NCBI GenBank assembly: GCA_039796935.1
Contig: JBDKIV010000131.1
Coordinates: 1 to 64,000 of the forward strand
DNA length: 64,000 bases
From: VFMC01 sp039796935
GTDB lineage: Bacteria; Actinomycetota; Acidimicrobiia; Acidimicrobiales; Ilumatobacteraceae
Direction: 5' to 3'
The notes under the pieces were generated by a model, which worked only from the letters and a program-made list of their open reading frames with translations, ran no database searches and was not told the origin of the DNA. This document shows, piece by piece, positions 17,497 to 25,316 of the stretch (position 1 is its first letter; every line of letters starts with the position of its first letter). Both the position numbers and the translations under genes were made by a program.

Positions 17497-18254
17497 GGAT
17501 TCCGACCAGGGCCATTCCCGCGGCCCTCACCCTGGCAGGCATGATCGCCACTCCGCTGGCTCGCCGCGGCGGGCCAGTCCGGCGGGCGCTCAGCACCGTC
17601 GTCGTCGGTGGCCTGTTCGCCACCACGACCTCGGCAGCGCAGCGTCGTTGGGGACCGACCCGCACGGCTGCGGCAGCCGGCGCGACCACCGCGGTCACCG
17701 CCGTCGTCGAGCGTGTCGGCACCGCATCGGGCGTCCCGTTCGGCGGCTATCGCTACACCGCTGCGCTGCGGCCCCAGGTGCGCGGCGTGCCCGCCATCGT
17801 GCCGATGGCATGGTTCGCGATGGCGCTCCCGGCGCGCGAGACCGCCCACCGGGTGCTCGGGGTCCGCTCCGATCCGCTGCGCCGCATCACACTCGGCGCC
17901 CTCGCACTGACCGCATGGGATCTGTTCCTCGACCCGCAGATGGTCGGCGAGGGGTACTGGGAATGGTCGAAGCCAGGCCGGTATCGCGGGATCCCGCTCA
18001 GCAACTTCGTCGGCTGGTTCATCACCGGGCTCGGTGTGATGACGCTGCTCGAGGTGCTCCTGCCTCCCGACGAAGGCGGCGGCGCCGACCCCGAACTCGT
18101 CGGGGAGTACGCGGTCATGGCGGCGATGGAGACCGTGGGTTTCGCGGTCTTCTTCCGCGACCGGCTCGTCGCCGCGGTCGGCGGGATCGGCATGGTGCCC
18201 ATTGCCGCAGCTGCGACGGCGCAGGCGCTGCGCTGGCGGCGGCGGCGTGGCTGA
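17493..18254 (+). CDS. CruF-like carotenoid 1',2'-hydratase family membrane protein
   Basis: 253 residues with six or seven hydrophobic segments. It matches the carotenoid biosynthesis protein family (DUF422) that includes CruF, with the conserved GVPFGGYRYTAALRP, AWDLFLDPQMVGEGYWEW and IPLSNFVGWFITG. Characterised members add water across the 1',2' double bond of acyclic carotenoid ends, making a tertiary hydroxyl that can be glycosylated. A glycosyltransferase gene two positions downstream fits that role. Its start overlaps crtB and its end overlaps the next gene by eight bases. Confidence 0.82.
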   Translation: MRIPTRAIPAALTLAGMIATPLARRGGPVRRALSTVVVGGLFATTTSAAQRRWGPTRTAAAAGATTAVTAVVERVGTASGVPFGGYRYTAALRPQVRGVPAIVPMAWFAMALPARETAHRVLGVRSDPLRRITLGALALTAWDLFLDPQMVGEGYWEWSKPGRYRGIPLSNFVGWFITGLGVMTLLEVLLPPDEGGGADPELVGEYAVMAAMETVGFAVFFRDRLVAAVGGIGMVPIAAAATAQALRWRRRRG

Positions 18255-19704
18255 CCCGCGACGTCGCGTCGTCGTCGTCGGAGGGGGCGTGGGCGGGCTC
18301 GCCACGGCGATCCGCCTCGGTGCCGCCGGCCACGACGTCACCGTGATCGAGCGAGCGGCGGAGGCAGGCGGCAAGCTCGCAGTTCGCGAGCGCGACGGAT
18401 TCTCGTTCGACATCGGACCATCGCTCGTCACCCTGCCACACGTCTTCGACGAACTGTTCCGTGCCGCCGGCTCGTCGCTGGCCGACGAGGTCGACCTGGT
18501 CCGGCTCGATCCACAGTTCCGCTACCGCTGGGCGGACGGCTCGACCATGACCATGCGCGACGACGGCTGTGACGAGCCGGGCTATCGCGAGTTCGTCGAT
18601 CACGGCCGACAGATCTGGGAGACCAGCGAGCGCACGTTCTTCGCAGGTCCGATGGGGTCGCCCCTGTCGCTCGTTCGGCGCATGCGCAGCCCGCTCGACC
18701 TCGCCCGCATCGACCCGATGCGCACGCTGGCCCGATCGGCCGAGCGGACCTTCCGCGACCCGCGGATGGTGCAGTGGGCCGGACGGTACGCCACCTACTC
18801 GGGGTCGTCCCCGTACCGCGCGCCGGCGACCCTCGCCTGCATCGCGCACGTCGAGCACGAGTTCGGCTGCTGGTACCCGGTCGGCGGGCTCGGCGCCCTG
18901 CGCGACGCGTTCGTGCGAGTCGCCGATCGGGTCGGGGTCGAGATTCGCTGTGCGACCGAGGTGACCGCCATCAGCGCCGGCACCGACCGGGTCGATGGGG
19001 TCCGTCTGGCCGACGACACCTCGGTGCCTGCCGACATCGTCGTGTCGAACGCCGACGCCACCCACCTCTACCGAGATCTCCTTCCCGACCGCCGAGCACT
19101 TCGTCGGGTGACGCGAGCGGCTCCCTCGACCAGCGGCTTCGTGGTGCTCGCCGGTGTCCGCGGGCACACGACCGACCTGGCGCATCACAACATCTGGTTC
19201 AGCGCCGACTACGGGCGCGAGTTCGGGCAACTGGCGGCCGGGGCGCTGGCCGACGACCCGACCATCTACGCCTGCGTCAGTTCGGTGACCGACCGGACCC
19301 AGGCGCCGGACCGACACGAGAACTGGTTCCTCCTGGTCAACACGCCCGCGGGCGCGAGCGTCGACGCCGAACGGTACGAGGCACTCGTCCTCGATCGGCT
19401 GGCGGCGCACGGCACCGACCTGCGCGACCGCCTGGTGTTCACCGAGACGATCACGCCGAGCGATCTCGAGCAGCGATACCGGTCGCCGGGCGGTGCGATC
19501 TACGGGACATCGTCGGACGGCCGTCGCGCCGCATTCCGCCGACCGGCCAACCGTGGATGCCGGAGCGGTCTGTACCTGGTGGGCGGGAGCAGCCACCCCG
19601 GTGGCGGGCTGCCCCTGGTGACGATGAGCGCCCGGATCGTGGCCGACATGGTGACGGCGGACATCGCCGCAGGGACGGGCGAGCGTACGGGGCGGCGGCG
19701 GTGA
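18247..19704 (+). CDS. CrtI/CrtD-type carotenoid desaturase
   Basis: 485 residues. The dinucleotide-binding motif VVVVGGGVGGLATAIRLG and the C-terminal LYLVGGSSHPGGGLPLVTMS place it in the phytoene desaturase family. The SSHPGGGLP form is common in CrtD (3,4-desaturases of hydroxylated carotenoids) and in CrtN/CrtP-type oxidases. Next to the CruF-like hydratase and a glycosyltransferase, CrtD is the most likely role, but the exact reaction is inferred. GTG 18247 was chosen because it begins the FAD motif after a short lead; it overlaps the previous gene by eight bases, and its TGA shares the A of the next ATG. Confidence 0.83.
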   Translation: MADPRRRVVVVGGGVGGLATAIRLGAAGHDVTVIERAAEAGGKLAVRERDGFSFDIGPSLVTLPHVFDELFRAAGSSLADEVDLVRLDPQFRYRWADGSTMTMRDDGCDEPGYREFVDHGRQIWETSERTFFAGPMGSPLSLVRRMRSPLDLARIDPMRTLARSAERTFRDPRMVQWAGRYATYSGSSPYRAPATLACIAHVEHEFGCWYPVGGLGALRDAFVRVADRVGVEIRCATEVTAISAGTDRVDGVRLADDTSVPADIVVSNADATHLYRDLLPDRRALRRVTRAAPSTSGFVVLAGVRGHTTDLAHHNIWFSADYGREFGQLAAGALADDPTIYACVSSVTDRTQAPDRHENWFLLVNTPAGASVDAERYEALVLDRLAAHGTDLRDRLVFTETITPSDLEQRYRSPGGAIYGTSSDGRRAAFRRPANRGCRSGLYLVGGSSHPGGGLPLVTMSARIVADMVTADIAAGTGERTGRRR

Positions 19705-20849
19705 TGTCCGTGCGGATCCGGCCACTGCTCGTGTTCCGTCTCGCTGCTGCAGTGCTCGCCCTGTCGCGCCTCGCGACCGCAGCGCGTCGACGCCCGCCCC
19801 TGACGGCAGACGATGCGACCGCACACGATGAGGCCCGCGACGATCCGAGCCGGCCGACGACCGACGGCGAACCGCTGAACGGCACCGTCTCGATCAGCGT
19901 CGTGGTTCCCGCCCGCGACGAGGCCGCCCGGATCGGCCCCCTCCTCACCGCCCTCGTCGACGCACCGGGCATCGGCGAGGTGATCGTGGTCGACGACGAG
20001 AGCACCGACGGCACGGCCGAACTGGCCCGCGCCGGCGGGGCGACCGTGGTGGCCGGACAGCCGCTCCCCACCGGTTGGGCCGGCAAGGCCTGGGCCCTCC
20101 AACAGGGGATCGACGCAGCGTCCGGAGCCTGGGTGGTCACGCTCGATGCCGACACCCGCCCATCGCCGGTGCTGCCACTCGCCCTCGTCACCCGTGCCCG
20201 CGCCGAGCACCTGCACTTCGTCACCGTCGGCGGCCGGTTCGAGTGCCCCACACCGGGTGCCCAGTGGCTGCACGCGGCGATGCTGACCACGCTCGTGTAC
20301 CGCTTCGGTGCCGCTGGTCGGGCCGACGAGGTGCCCGCCCACCGGCACCTCGCCAACGGCCAGTGCATGGCGTTCGAGCGCGAACGACTGGCGGCGGCCG
20401 GCGGACTCGGTGCGGTCTCGGGTCATGTGGTCGAAGACGTCGCGCTGGCGCGCCACCTGGCGGCCGCCGGATGGTCGGTCGCGATGGTCGACGGGCCGGA
20501 TCTCCTGACGACGCGCATGTACGACACGCTGCGACAGACGGCCACGGGATGGGGACGCTCGCTGGCGCTGCCCGGCGTCGAACCGCGGTGGCGGCAGGTG
20601 ATCGACCTGCTGGTCGTCGTGTTCGCCCAGTCGCTGCCGATCCCCCGGGTCCTCTTCCGACGTGGCGACCTGCTCGACATCGTGCTCGTCGCCACGCGCC
20701 TCGGGACCCTGGCGGGCACGGCGCAGGCCTACCAACGACCGCGGACCGCGTACTGGCTGTCGCCGCTGGCAGACCTACCTGCCGCCGTGCTGCTCGCCCG
20801 GGGGGTCGTCACGCGTCGGCAGTCGTGGCGGGGTCGTCGGTACGGCTGA
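19704..20849 (+). CDS. Family 2 glycosyltransferase, CruG-like
   Basis: 381 residues. One N-terminal hydrophobic segment precedes a GT2 domain with SISVVVPARDEAARIGP, the DxD-type VTLDADTRPSP and the acceptor-side VEDVALARHLAAAGW, then C-terminal hydrophobic segments. CruG/CrtQ-type membrane GT2 enzymes attach sugars to carotenoid hydroxyls, and the position after CruF- and CrtD-like genes supports that. The sugar is unknown. The final 41 bp overlap the convergent plsY gene. Confidence 0.8.
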   Translation: MSVRIRPLLVFRLAAAVLALSRLATAARRRPPLTADDATAHDEARDDPSRPTTDGEPLNGTVSISVVVPARDEAARIGPLLTALVDAPGIGEVIVVDDESTDGTAELARAGGATVVAGQPLPTGWAGKAWALQQGIDAASGAWVVTLDADTRPSPVLPLALVTRARAEHLHFVTVGGRFECPTPGAQWLHAAMLTTLVYRFGAAGRADEVPAHRHLANGQCMAFERERLAAAGGLGAVSGHVVEDVALARHLAAAGWSVAMVDGPDLLTTRMYDTLRQTATGWGRSLALPGVEPRWRQVIDLLVVVFAQSLPIPRVLFRRGDLLDIVLVATRLGTLAGTAQAYQRPRTAYWLSPLADLPAAVLLARGVVTRRQSWRGRRYG

Positions 20850-21390
20850 GCGCGGCCTGCGCGAACCGGACGCCGATGAGGGTCATCAGGCACCCGGTCG
20901 CGGCGGTCCGGTAGGGGCCCTCGATCACCAACTGGACGACCGGGAACAGGAACACACCGGCACGGGCACCCCAGGCGAACGAGCGCGCCACCGTCACCGA
21001 CACCAGCACCACCACCGACACGAGTGCTGCCAGCGGCGACAGCACACAAGCGGCGCCGACGAAGGTGAGGATGCTCCGCCCGCCACGGAAGCGATCGAAC
21101 ACCGGCCAGGCATGACCCACCATCGCCGCGAAGCCACCCACGTATCCGAGCCACCACCCACCCGGCGGGGCGACGAGCAGACCGATGCCCGCCGCAGCTG
21201 CGCCTTTCAGGACGTCACCGGCGAACACGGGCAGCGCTGCTCGCCGGCCCAACGTCTCCTTGGCGTTCCAGTAGCCCGGGTTGCGGTCACCGACGGTTCG
21301 CAGATCACGGCCGGTCGCCAGCCGCGCCACGGGCACCGAGCCGAGCAGATAGCCGACCACCACCGTGACGATGAGTTCCACGGCTGCCAT
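20809..21390 (-). CDS. plsY: Glycerol-3-phosphate acyltransferase PlsY
   Basis: 193 residues with five hydrophobic segments. PlsY transfers acyl groups from acyl-phosphate to glycerol-3-phosphate, the first step of phospholipid synthesis at the membrane. Conserved motifs are GYLLGSVPVARL, DRNPGYWNAKETLG (in place of the usual GSGNxGAxNV, a slightly divergent form), and GHAWPVFDRFRGGRSI (usual GHxxPxxxxFxGGKG). The ATG at 21390 overlaps the divergent crtA start in a shared CATG, and the 3' end overlaps the glycosyltransferase gene. AGGTG lies 5 nt before the ATG. The altered motifs leave room for a PlsY paralogue of changed specificity. Confidence 0.8.
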   Translation of the reverse strand: MAAVELIVTVVVGYLLGSVPVARLATGRDLRTVGDRNPGYWNAKETLGRRAALPVFAGDVLKGAAAAGIGLLVAPPGGWWLGYVGGFAAMVGHAWPVFDRFRGGRSILTFVGAACVLSPLAALVSVVVLVSVTVARSFAWGARAGVFLFPVVQLVIEGPYRTAATGCLMTLIGVRFAQAALSRTDDPATTADA

Positions 21391-22099
21391 GCTGGCACCT
21401 GTGCACGGCATCGCCTCGTTCCATCTGGTGCGCGAGCAGCGCGCCCTGCGCGCCCTGTCGCGGCTCGGCACCGATCGGGTTCGGCTGCGATCGGTCGACG
21501 GACTGCGATTCTGGCGACTGCTCGGCACCGGTGCCGCGAGCCACACGGGGCCGGGGGTCGACCCGCACCGCAGCGCGTTGTTCGCACTGTGGGACGACGA
21601 GGGCGACCTCGACCGCTTCATGGAACGGATGGCCGAGCGGTGGGCCGGCGCAGACGAGTCGTGGCACGTCCGTCTGCGCGCCGCGGGAGGGCACGGATCG
21701 TGGCGCGGCGTCGAGGTGCTCACCCACCTGCAGCCCGCCCGGGCCGCCGGGGGACCCGTGGCGATCATCACCCGCGCCGATGTCCGTGTCCGGTCGTGGA
21801 GGGCCTTCCGCGCCGTGGGGCCGGCGATCAGCGACGAACTGCAGACCGCCGACGGACTGCTCGACGTCGTCGCCATCGGCGAGGCCCCCGCCGGCCGTCA
21901 GGGAACCTTCAGCCTGTGGCGTGACGTCGCGGCGGCGCGGGCCTTCGCCCACCGACTGCCCGAACATGCAGCAGTCGTGCGCCGTACGCGCACCGAGCAG
22001 TGGTACGGCGAAGAGATGTTCGCCCGGTTCGAGCCCTACGACTCGACCGGTACGTGGGACGGGCGCGACCCGCTGCGCACGGGAACCAGCATCCCGTAA
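21389..22099 (+). CDS. crtA: Spheroidene monooxygenase-type carotenoid ketolase
   Basis: 236 residues from ATG 21389. It matches CrtA throughout: HGIASFHLVREQRALRAL, FWRLLGTGAA, ALFALWDDEGDLDRFM, AIGEAPAGRQGTFSLWR and WYGEEMFARFEPY. CrtA introduces keto groups at C2 (or C4) of acyclic or cyclic carotenoids using oxygen and ferredoxin. The ATG overlaps the plsY start on the opposite strand; GTG near 21401 and ATGs at 21365 and 21371 are possible alternatives because no ribosome site or TANNNT is seen. The end overlaps the convergent crtZ by 64 bp. Confidence 0.88.
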   Translation: MLAPVHGIASFHLVREQRALRALSRLGTDRVRLRSVDGLRFWRLLGTGAASHTGPGVDPHRSALFALWDDEGDLDRFMERMAERWAGADESWHVRLRAAGGHGSWRGVEVLTHLQPARAAGGPVAIITRADVRVRSWRAFRAVGPAISDELQTADGLLDVVAIGEAPAGRQGTFSLWRDVAAARAFAHRLPEHAAVVRRTRTEQWYGEEMFARFEPYDSTGTWDGRDPLRTGTSIP

Positions 22100-22497
22100 G
22101 GCGCCGCGTTACCCCGATGGTGCTCGCGATGGGCCTCGGCGAGACGTTCGAGGACCGGAACGGTGCGGTCACCGAACAGCGGTACACGGCGGTGGATGTA
22201 CACGTCGTGCACGAACGCATAGGCGACGCCGTACACGGTGACGCCGACACCGACCGGCACGACGAACCCCATGCCCGGCACGTTGAACCCCACGGCGAAG
22301 CCGATCATGACCACACCGGCGAACATCACCGGGAACCAGTCGTTCGCTTCCCAGCGCTCCCGACGCCCGGCACGCATCCGCCGATGGTGCGACCGGTGCA
22401 GCACCATCCCCCGGCCGTGCATGACGGCTCGATGCGCCCACGCCGTGAACGGTTCCATCAGCACGAACGCTGCCAGGGCGACGGCCACGTCGGTCAC
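22036..22497 (-). CDS. crtZ: Beta-carotene hydroxylase
   Basis: 153 residues. The di-iron histidine motifs of the CrtZ/fatty acid hydroxylase superfamily are present: HRAVMHG, HRSHH, HDVYIHRR and AHREHH, with three or four membrane segments between them. It hydroxylates beta-ionone rings at C3. GTG 22497 was chosen over GTG 22506 because TAGGGT ends 7 nt before 22497. The last 64 bp overlap crtA tail to tail. Its presence implies a cyclic substrate, yet no lycopene cyclase gene is in the window. Confidence 0.88.
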   Translation of the reverse strand: MTDVAVALAAFVLMEPFTAWAHRAVMHGRGMVLHRSHHRRMRAGRRERWEANDWFPVMFAGVVMIGFAVGFNVPGMGFVVPVGVGVTVYGVAYAFVHDVYIHRRVPLFGDRTVPVLERLAEAHREHHRGNAAPYGMLVPVRSGSRPSHVPVES

Positions 22498-22504
22498 CTC
22501 GGTC

Positions 22505-22510
22505 ACCCTA
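22505..22510 (-). promoter_or_regulatory. -10 hexamer TAGGGT, leaderless crtZ
   Basis: TAGGGT on the minus strand ends 7 nt before the GTG at 22497 and decides the start over GTG 22506. Confidence 0.5.
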
Positions 22511-22518
22511 GCGCTGCC

Positions 22519-23184
22519 TCATGCCGGGCTGCCCGCGTACACGTCGAGCGCACCGGCGATGGACGGTGCCGTGACGACCCCCATCTCTTCGACCACGGCT
22601 GCGAGCCAGGTGGGACGAACGGTCGCCGTCACCGTGATCGGTGCGTCGAGCACCGACCCCTCGACGGCGAGCCGGGCGAACATGGCCGCGTAGTCCGGAG
22701 GGCGCAGATCTCGCGACAACTCGAGCAGCGCATACGGGTCGGGGGTGGACAGCCGTGGTGCCAGGACGATCACGCTCTGCGACGTGGGCCCGGTCGCCCC
22801 GCCCGCCAGACCTGGACCGTCGCACAGCACGGCACCGTGCACCTGGTCGGGTCGGGCACCGGCGAGCATGAGCCCGATGTAGGCACCGATGCCACGCCCG
22901 ACCACGGTCGCCCGGCCGATGTGGGCCAGCGCGATGTCGGCGTCGGCGAGCAGGATCTCGGCGCTGTACCCACCACCGGCCGGCAGGGTCGACCGTCCGT
23001 GGCCCGTGAAGTCGAGTCCGAACACGGGCCCGGCCCAGGCCTCGGCCCAGGCCGGTGCCGTCGGCGGGGTGGCCTCGCCGAGACCGTGCAGGATCAGCAT
23101 GGGACGCGCCGCCTCGTCCGTGGCGGGTCGGACCAGGTGCAATGCGAGTGCCGCACGGTTGTGACGCAACGTCGTGACGCTCAT
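22519..23184 (-). CDS. Small alpha/beta hydrolase
   Basis: 221 residues with an alpha/beta hydrolase layout: ARPMLILHGLGEATPP (oxyanion HG), GLDFTGHGRS, and VVGRGIGAYIGLMLAG at the nucleophile elbow. The elbow reads G-R-G-I-G, so the usual Ser is replaced by Gly; catalysis by the normal triad is doubtful. It overlaps the upstream hydrolase by ATGA, so the two are coupled, perhaps as partners. Substrate unknown. Confidence 0.7.
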   Translation of the reverse strand: MSVTTLRHNRAALALHLVRPATDEAARPMLILHGLGEATPPTAPAWAEAWAGPVFGLDFTGHGRSTLPAGGGYSAEILLADADIALAHIGRATVVGRGIGAYIGLMLAGARPDQVHGAVLCDGPGLAGGATGPTSQSVIVLAPRLSTPDPYALLELSRDLRPPDYAAMFARLAVEGSVLDAPITVTATVRPTWLAAVVEEMGVVTAPSIAGALDVYAGSPA

Positions 23185-24104
23185 GCCCGGTCCTTCATGA
23201 AGTCGAGGACGAGGCCGGCCACCAGCTCGGGCTGCTCGATGTGCACGAAGTGACCGACCTCGTCGAGGATCTCGCACCGCCCACCGAGTGGCAGGTACGG
23301 CATCACGTCGTGCGGAACGGTGCCCCAACCCATCGGCTCCTGCTCGCGGCCGAGCACCCCGAGGAACGGCATCGGGAGTCCCGGGAGCCGGGTGAGCGTC
23401 CACTCGGGGCGCCATGGCCCGAACCCACCTGGCCGCATCGACGGGTCGAGCTTCCACCGCCAACCGTCGGCATCCTGACGAGCACCGACGGTGACCAGGT
23501 GGCACAACCACTCGAACGACAGCCGCGGATTGATCTTGCCCCGGCGCCGGGCCAGGTCGTGCAGGGTGCCTGGCTTGCGCTCGGCGTCGGTGGTCGTGCG
23601 ACGGTGATCGAGCCATCCGAGCAGTTCTCGCGACAGCAGCTTCGGACGGTCGTGGTCGGCGATGTCGGGAATGGGGCGCTTCGACGGGAGCCCATCCAGG
23701 TTGACCAGCAGTGTGAACCGGAACGGCTGCGCGTCGGCCAGCTGGACCATCATCGCTCCGCCCTTGGAATGGCCGATCACCGGGGCCGGCTTCGAGGTGA
23801 CGGAATCCATCACCATCGTCGCGTCGCGTAGATCGGCCTCCCACGAATACAGCAGCGCATGGTCACTGTCACCGTGGCCGCGCTGGTCCCACGTGACGAC
23901 CCGCCAACCGGCGGCGGCCAGTTTGGGCGCGAACACCTCGTAGGTCCGGGCGAAGTCGAACCCACCGTGCACGAGGAACAGCGGATCGTCCCGCTCGTCA
24001 CCCCACTCGTGCACCGCGAGCTCGAAGCCGCCGACGTCGACTCGATACTGGCGCTCGGGTGCCACCGCACCGGGATAGCTGCCATCGGGCATCGAGTCGT
24101 CCAT
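23181..24104 (-). CDS. Alpha/beta hydrolase
   Basis: 307 residues. DPLFLVHGGFDFARTYEVF, VTWDQRGHGDSD and the nucleophile elbow IGHSKGGAMMVQLA (Ser in GHSKG) are intact; the C-terminal His is in DEVGHFVHIEQPE. Close in layout to haloalkane dehalogenase/esterase-type hydrolases, no substrate assigned. ATG 24104 was chosen because TACTCT lies 8 nt upstream; the frame runs 13 codons further. It overlaps the next hydrolase gene by ATGA. Confidence 0.83.
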   Translation of the reverse strand: MDDSMPDGSYPGAVAPERQYRVDVGGFELAVHEWGDERDDPLFLVHGGFDFARTYEVFAPKLAAAGWRVVTWDQRGHGDSDHALLYSWEADLRDATMVMDSVTSKPAPVIGHSKGGAMMVQLADAQPFRFTLLVNLDGLPSKRPIPDIADHDRPKLLSRELLGWLDHRRTTTDAERKPGTLHDLARRRGKINPRLSFEWLCHLVTVGARQDADGWRWKLDPSMRPGGFGPWRPEWTLTRLPGLPMPFLGVLGREQEPMGWGTVPHDVMPYLPLGGRCEILDEVGHFVHIEQPELVAGLVLDFMKDRA

Positions 24105-24112
24105 GACGGTCG

Positions 24113-24118
24113 AGAGTA
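24113..24118 (-). promoter_or_regulatory. -10 hexamer TACTCT, leaderless hydrolase gene
   Basis: TACTCT on the minus strand ends 8 nt before the ATG at 24104. Confidence 0.45.
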
Positions 24119-24144
24119 GAGGCCACGCCGCCTCGGGCGACAAC

Positions 24145-24150
24145 TAGGCT
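24145..24150 (+). promoter_or_regulatory. -10 hexamer TAGGCT, leaderless LysM gene
   Basis: TAGGCT ends 8 nt before the GTG at 24159. Confidence 0.5.
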
Positions 24151-24158
24151 CGCCGATC

Positions 24159-24503
24159 GTGAGACGCCTCGGACTGGTAGCGCTGGCCTTGCTGATGTCC
24201 GGTGTCACCGTCGGGGCCGCAGCCTGCGGTGGTGACGACGCCGCCGAGCAGACGCTCCCCCCGATCGCCACCACCACCAGCACCACGTCGTCGACCACCA
24301 CCACGACGACCTGGGTCCCGTTCACCTACGAGATCCAGTCGGGCGACTCGCTGCAGGCGATCGCCGACCAGTTCGGCGTCGACATCGACAAGCTCGCCAT
24401 CTTGAACGGCATCACCGACCCCGACGCGATCGAGGCGGGTGACGAACTCGAGATCCCCCCGCCGAGCGCCCCCTCGACGACCGTCGCCACCACGGGGACC
24501 TGA
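24159..24503 (+). CDS. LysM-domain lipoprotein
   Basis: 114 residues. A lipoprotein signal peptide ends near GAAAC (Cys about 23), a run of Thr/Ser forms the linker (about residues 35-50), and one LysM repeat follows: YEIQSGDSLQAIADQFGVD, then LAILNGITDPDAIEAGDELEI. LysM binds N-acetylglucosamine in peptidoglycan, so the protein probably ties the membrane to the wall. No catalytic domain is present. About 100 bp without a gene follow. Confidence 0.85.
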   Translation: MRRLGLVALALLMSGVTVGAAACGGDDAAEQTLPPIATTTSTTSSTTTTTTWVPFTYEIQSGDSLQAIADQFGVDIDKLAILNGITDPDAIEAGDELEIPPPSAPSTTVATTGT

Positions 24504-24590
24504 TCGGACGAGGACGGCAGTGCGACCTGTCACACGGCGATGGGACCTTCGGCCCGGCCCGGTGCCGTCGATGCGCACACCCGACCGACC

Positions 24591-24596
24591 TAGGCT
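24591..24596 (+). promoter_or_regulatory. -10 hexamer TAGGCT, leaderless gene at 24603
   Basis: TAGGCT ends 6 nt before the ATG at 24603. Confidence 0.5.
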
Positions 24597-24602
24597 TCGC
24601 GC

Positions 24603-25301
24603 ATGAGCTTCTGGCCGACACCGGAACACTGGAGTGTGAAGATCCCGCTCCACACACCCCACTACCGCATGCCGTCACTGGCAGAGGTCGGATTCGCCCC
24701 GCTGGCCCCCGCCGATTTCGAAGTCCCCGAGCACGAGTACACATCGCTCGAGTACATGGACTGGAAGAGCGGCGGAGACACCAACTTCGCGCCGCTCGCG
24801 TCGGCCGACGGGCAGCTCGACTGCCGCGGGTTCTGGGACAAGGGAAAGACCGACAAGGACGCGCTGTGGACGTCGAACGCCGACCTGGCACCGACGCTGC
24901 GGACCTATGTCGACTCGATCGGCGCCAACTTCGGCCGGGTGCGCATCATCAAGCTCGAGCCCCAGGACCGCGAGCAGGCGATCCGGTCGATCCACCGCGA
25001 CGACAACAACCGCTTCAACCCCGATGCAGAGGGGTGGGTCGTGCGCACCTGGGTCGAACTCACCGACAATCCCGACAGCTACATGCTGCTGATGGACAAC
25101 GACGCGGAGGGTCTGCCCGACCCGGCCACCGAGCGTCGGGTCCCGTTGACCCGCGGAGCCCGGTTCATCGTCGACACCCAGCGCCTCTGGCACGTGGTGG
25201 TCCACAACGGCGACGCACCCCGCTACGCACTCATCACCAGCGTCGAGAGTTCACCCGATCTCGAGCGCTGGATCCAGCGCCAGCAGCCCGCCCACGTCTG
25301 A
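24603..25301 (+). CDS. Aspartyl/asparaginyl beta-hydroxylase-like (2OG-Fe(II)) protein
   Basis: 232 residues. A double-stranded beta-helix with possible iron ligands is suggested by RSIHRDDNN (His-x-Asp, near residue 138) and RLWHVVVHNGDAPRYALI (distal His, then the Arg that usually binds 2-oxoglutarate, near residue 200). This is the layout of the aspartyl/asparaginyl beta-hydroxylase superfamily. The N-terminal 90 residues are not recognised. The substrate is unknown; the assignment rests on the spacing of these motifs only. The ATG is fixed by TAGGCT 6 nt upstream. Confidence 0.55.
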   Translation: MSFWPTPEHWSVKIPLHTPHYRMPSLAEVGFAPLAPADFEVPEHEYTSLEYMDWKSGGDTNFAPLASADGQLDCRGFWDKGKTDKDALWTSNADLAPTLRTYVDSIGANFGRVRIIKLEPQDREQAIRSIHRDDNNRFNPDAEGWVVRTWVELTDNPDSYMLLMDNDAEGLPDPATERRVPLTRGARFIVDTQRLWHVVVHNGDAPRYALITSVESSPDLERWIQRQQPAHV

Positions 25302-25316
25302 CGTCCAACGTCCTGC

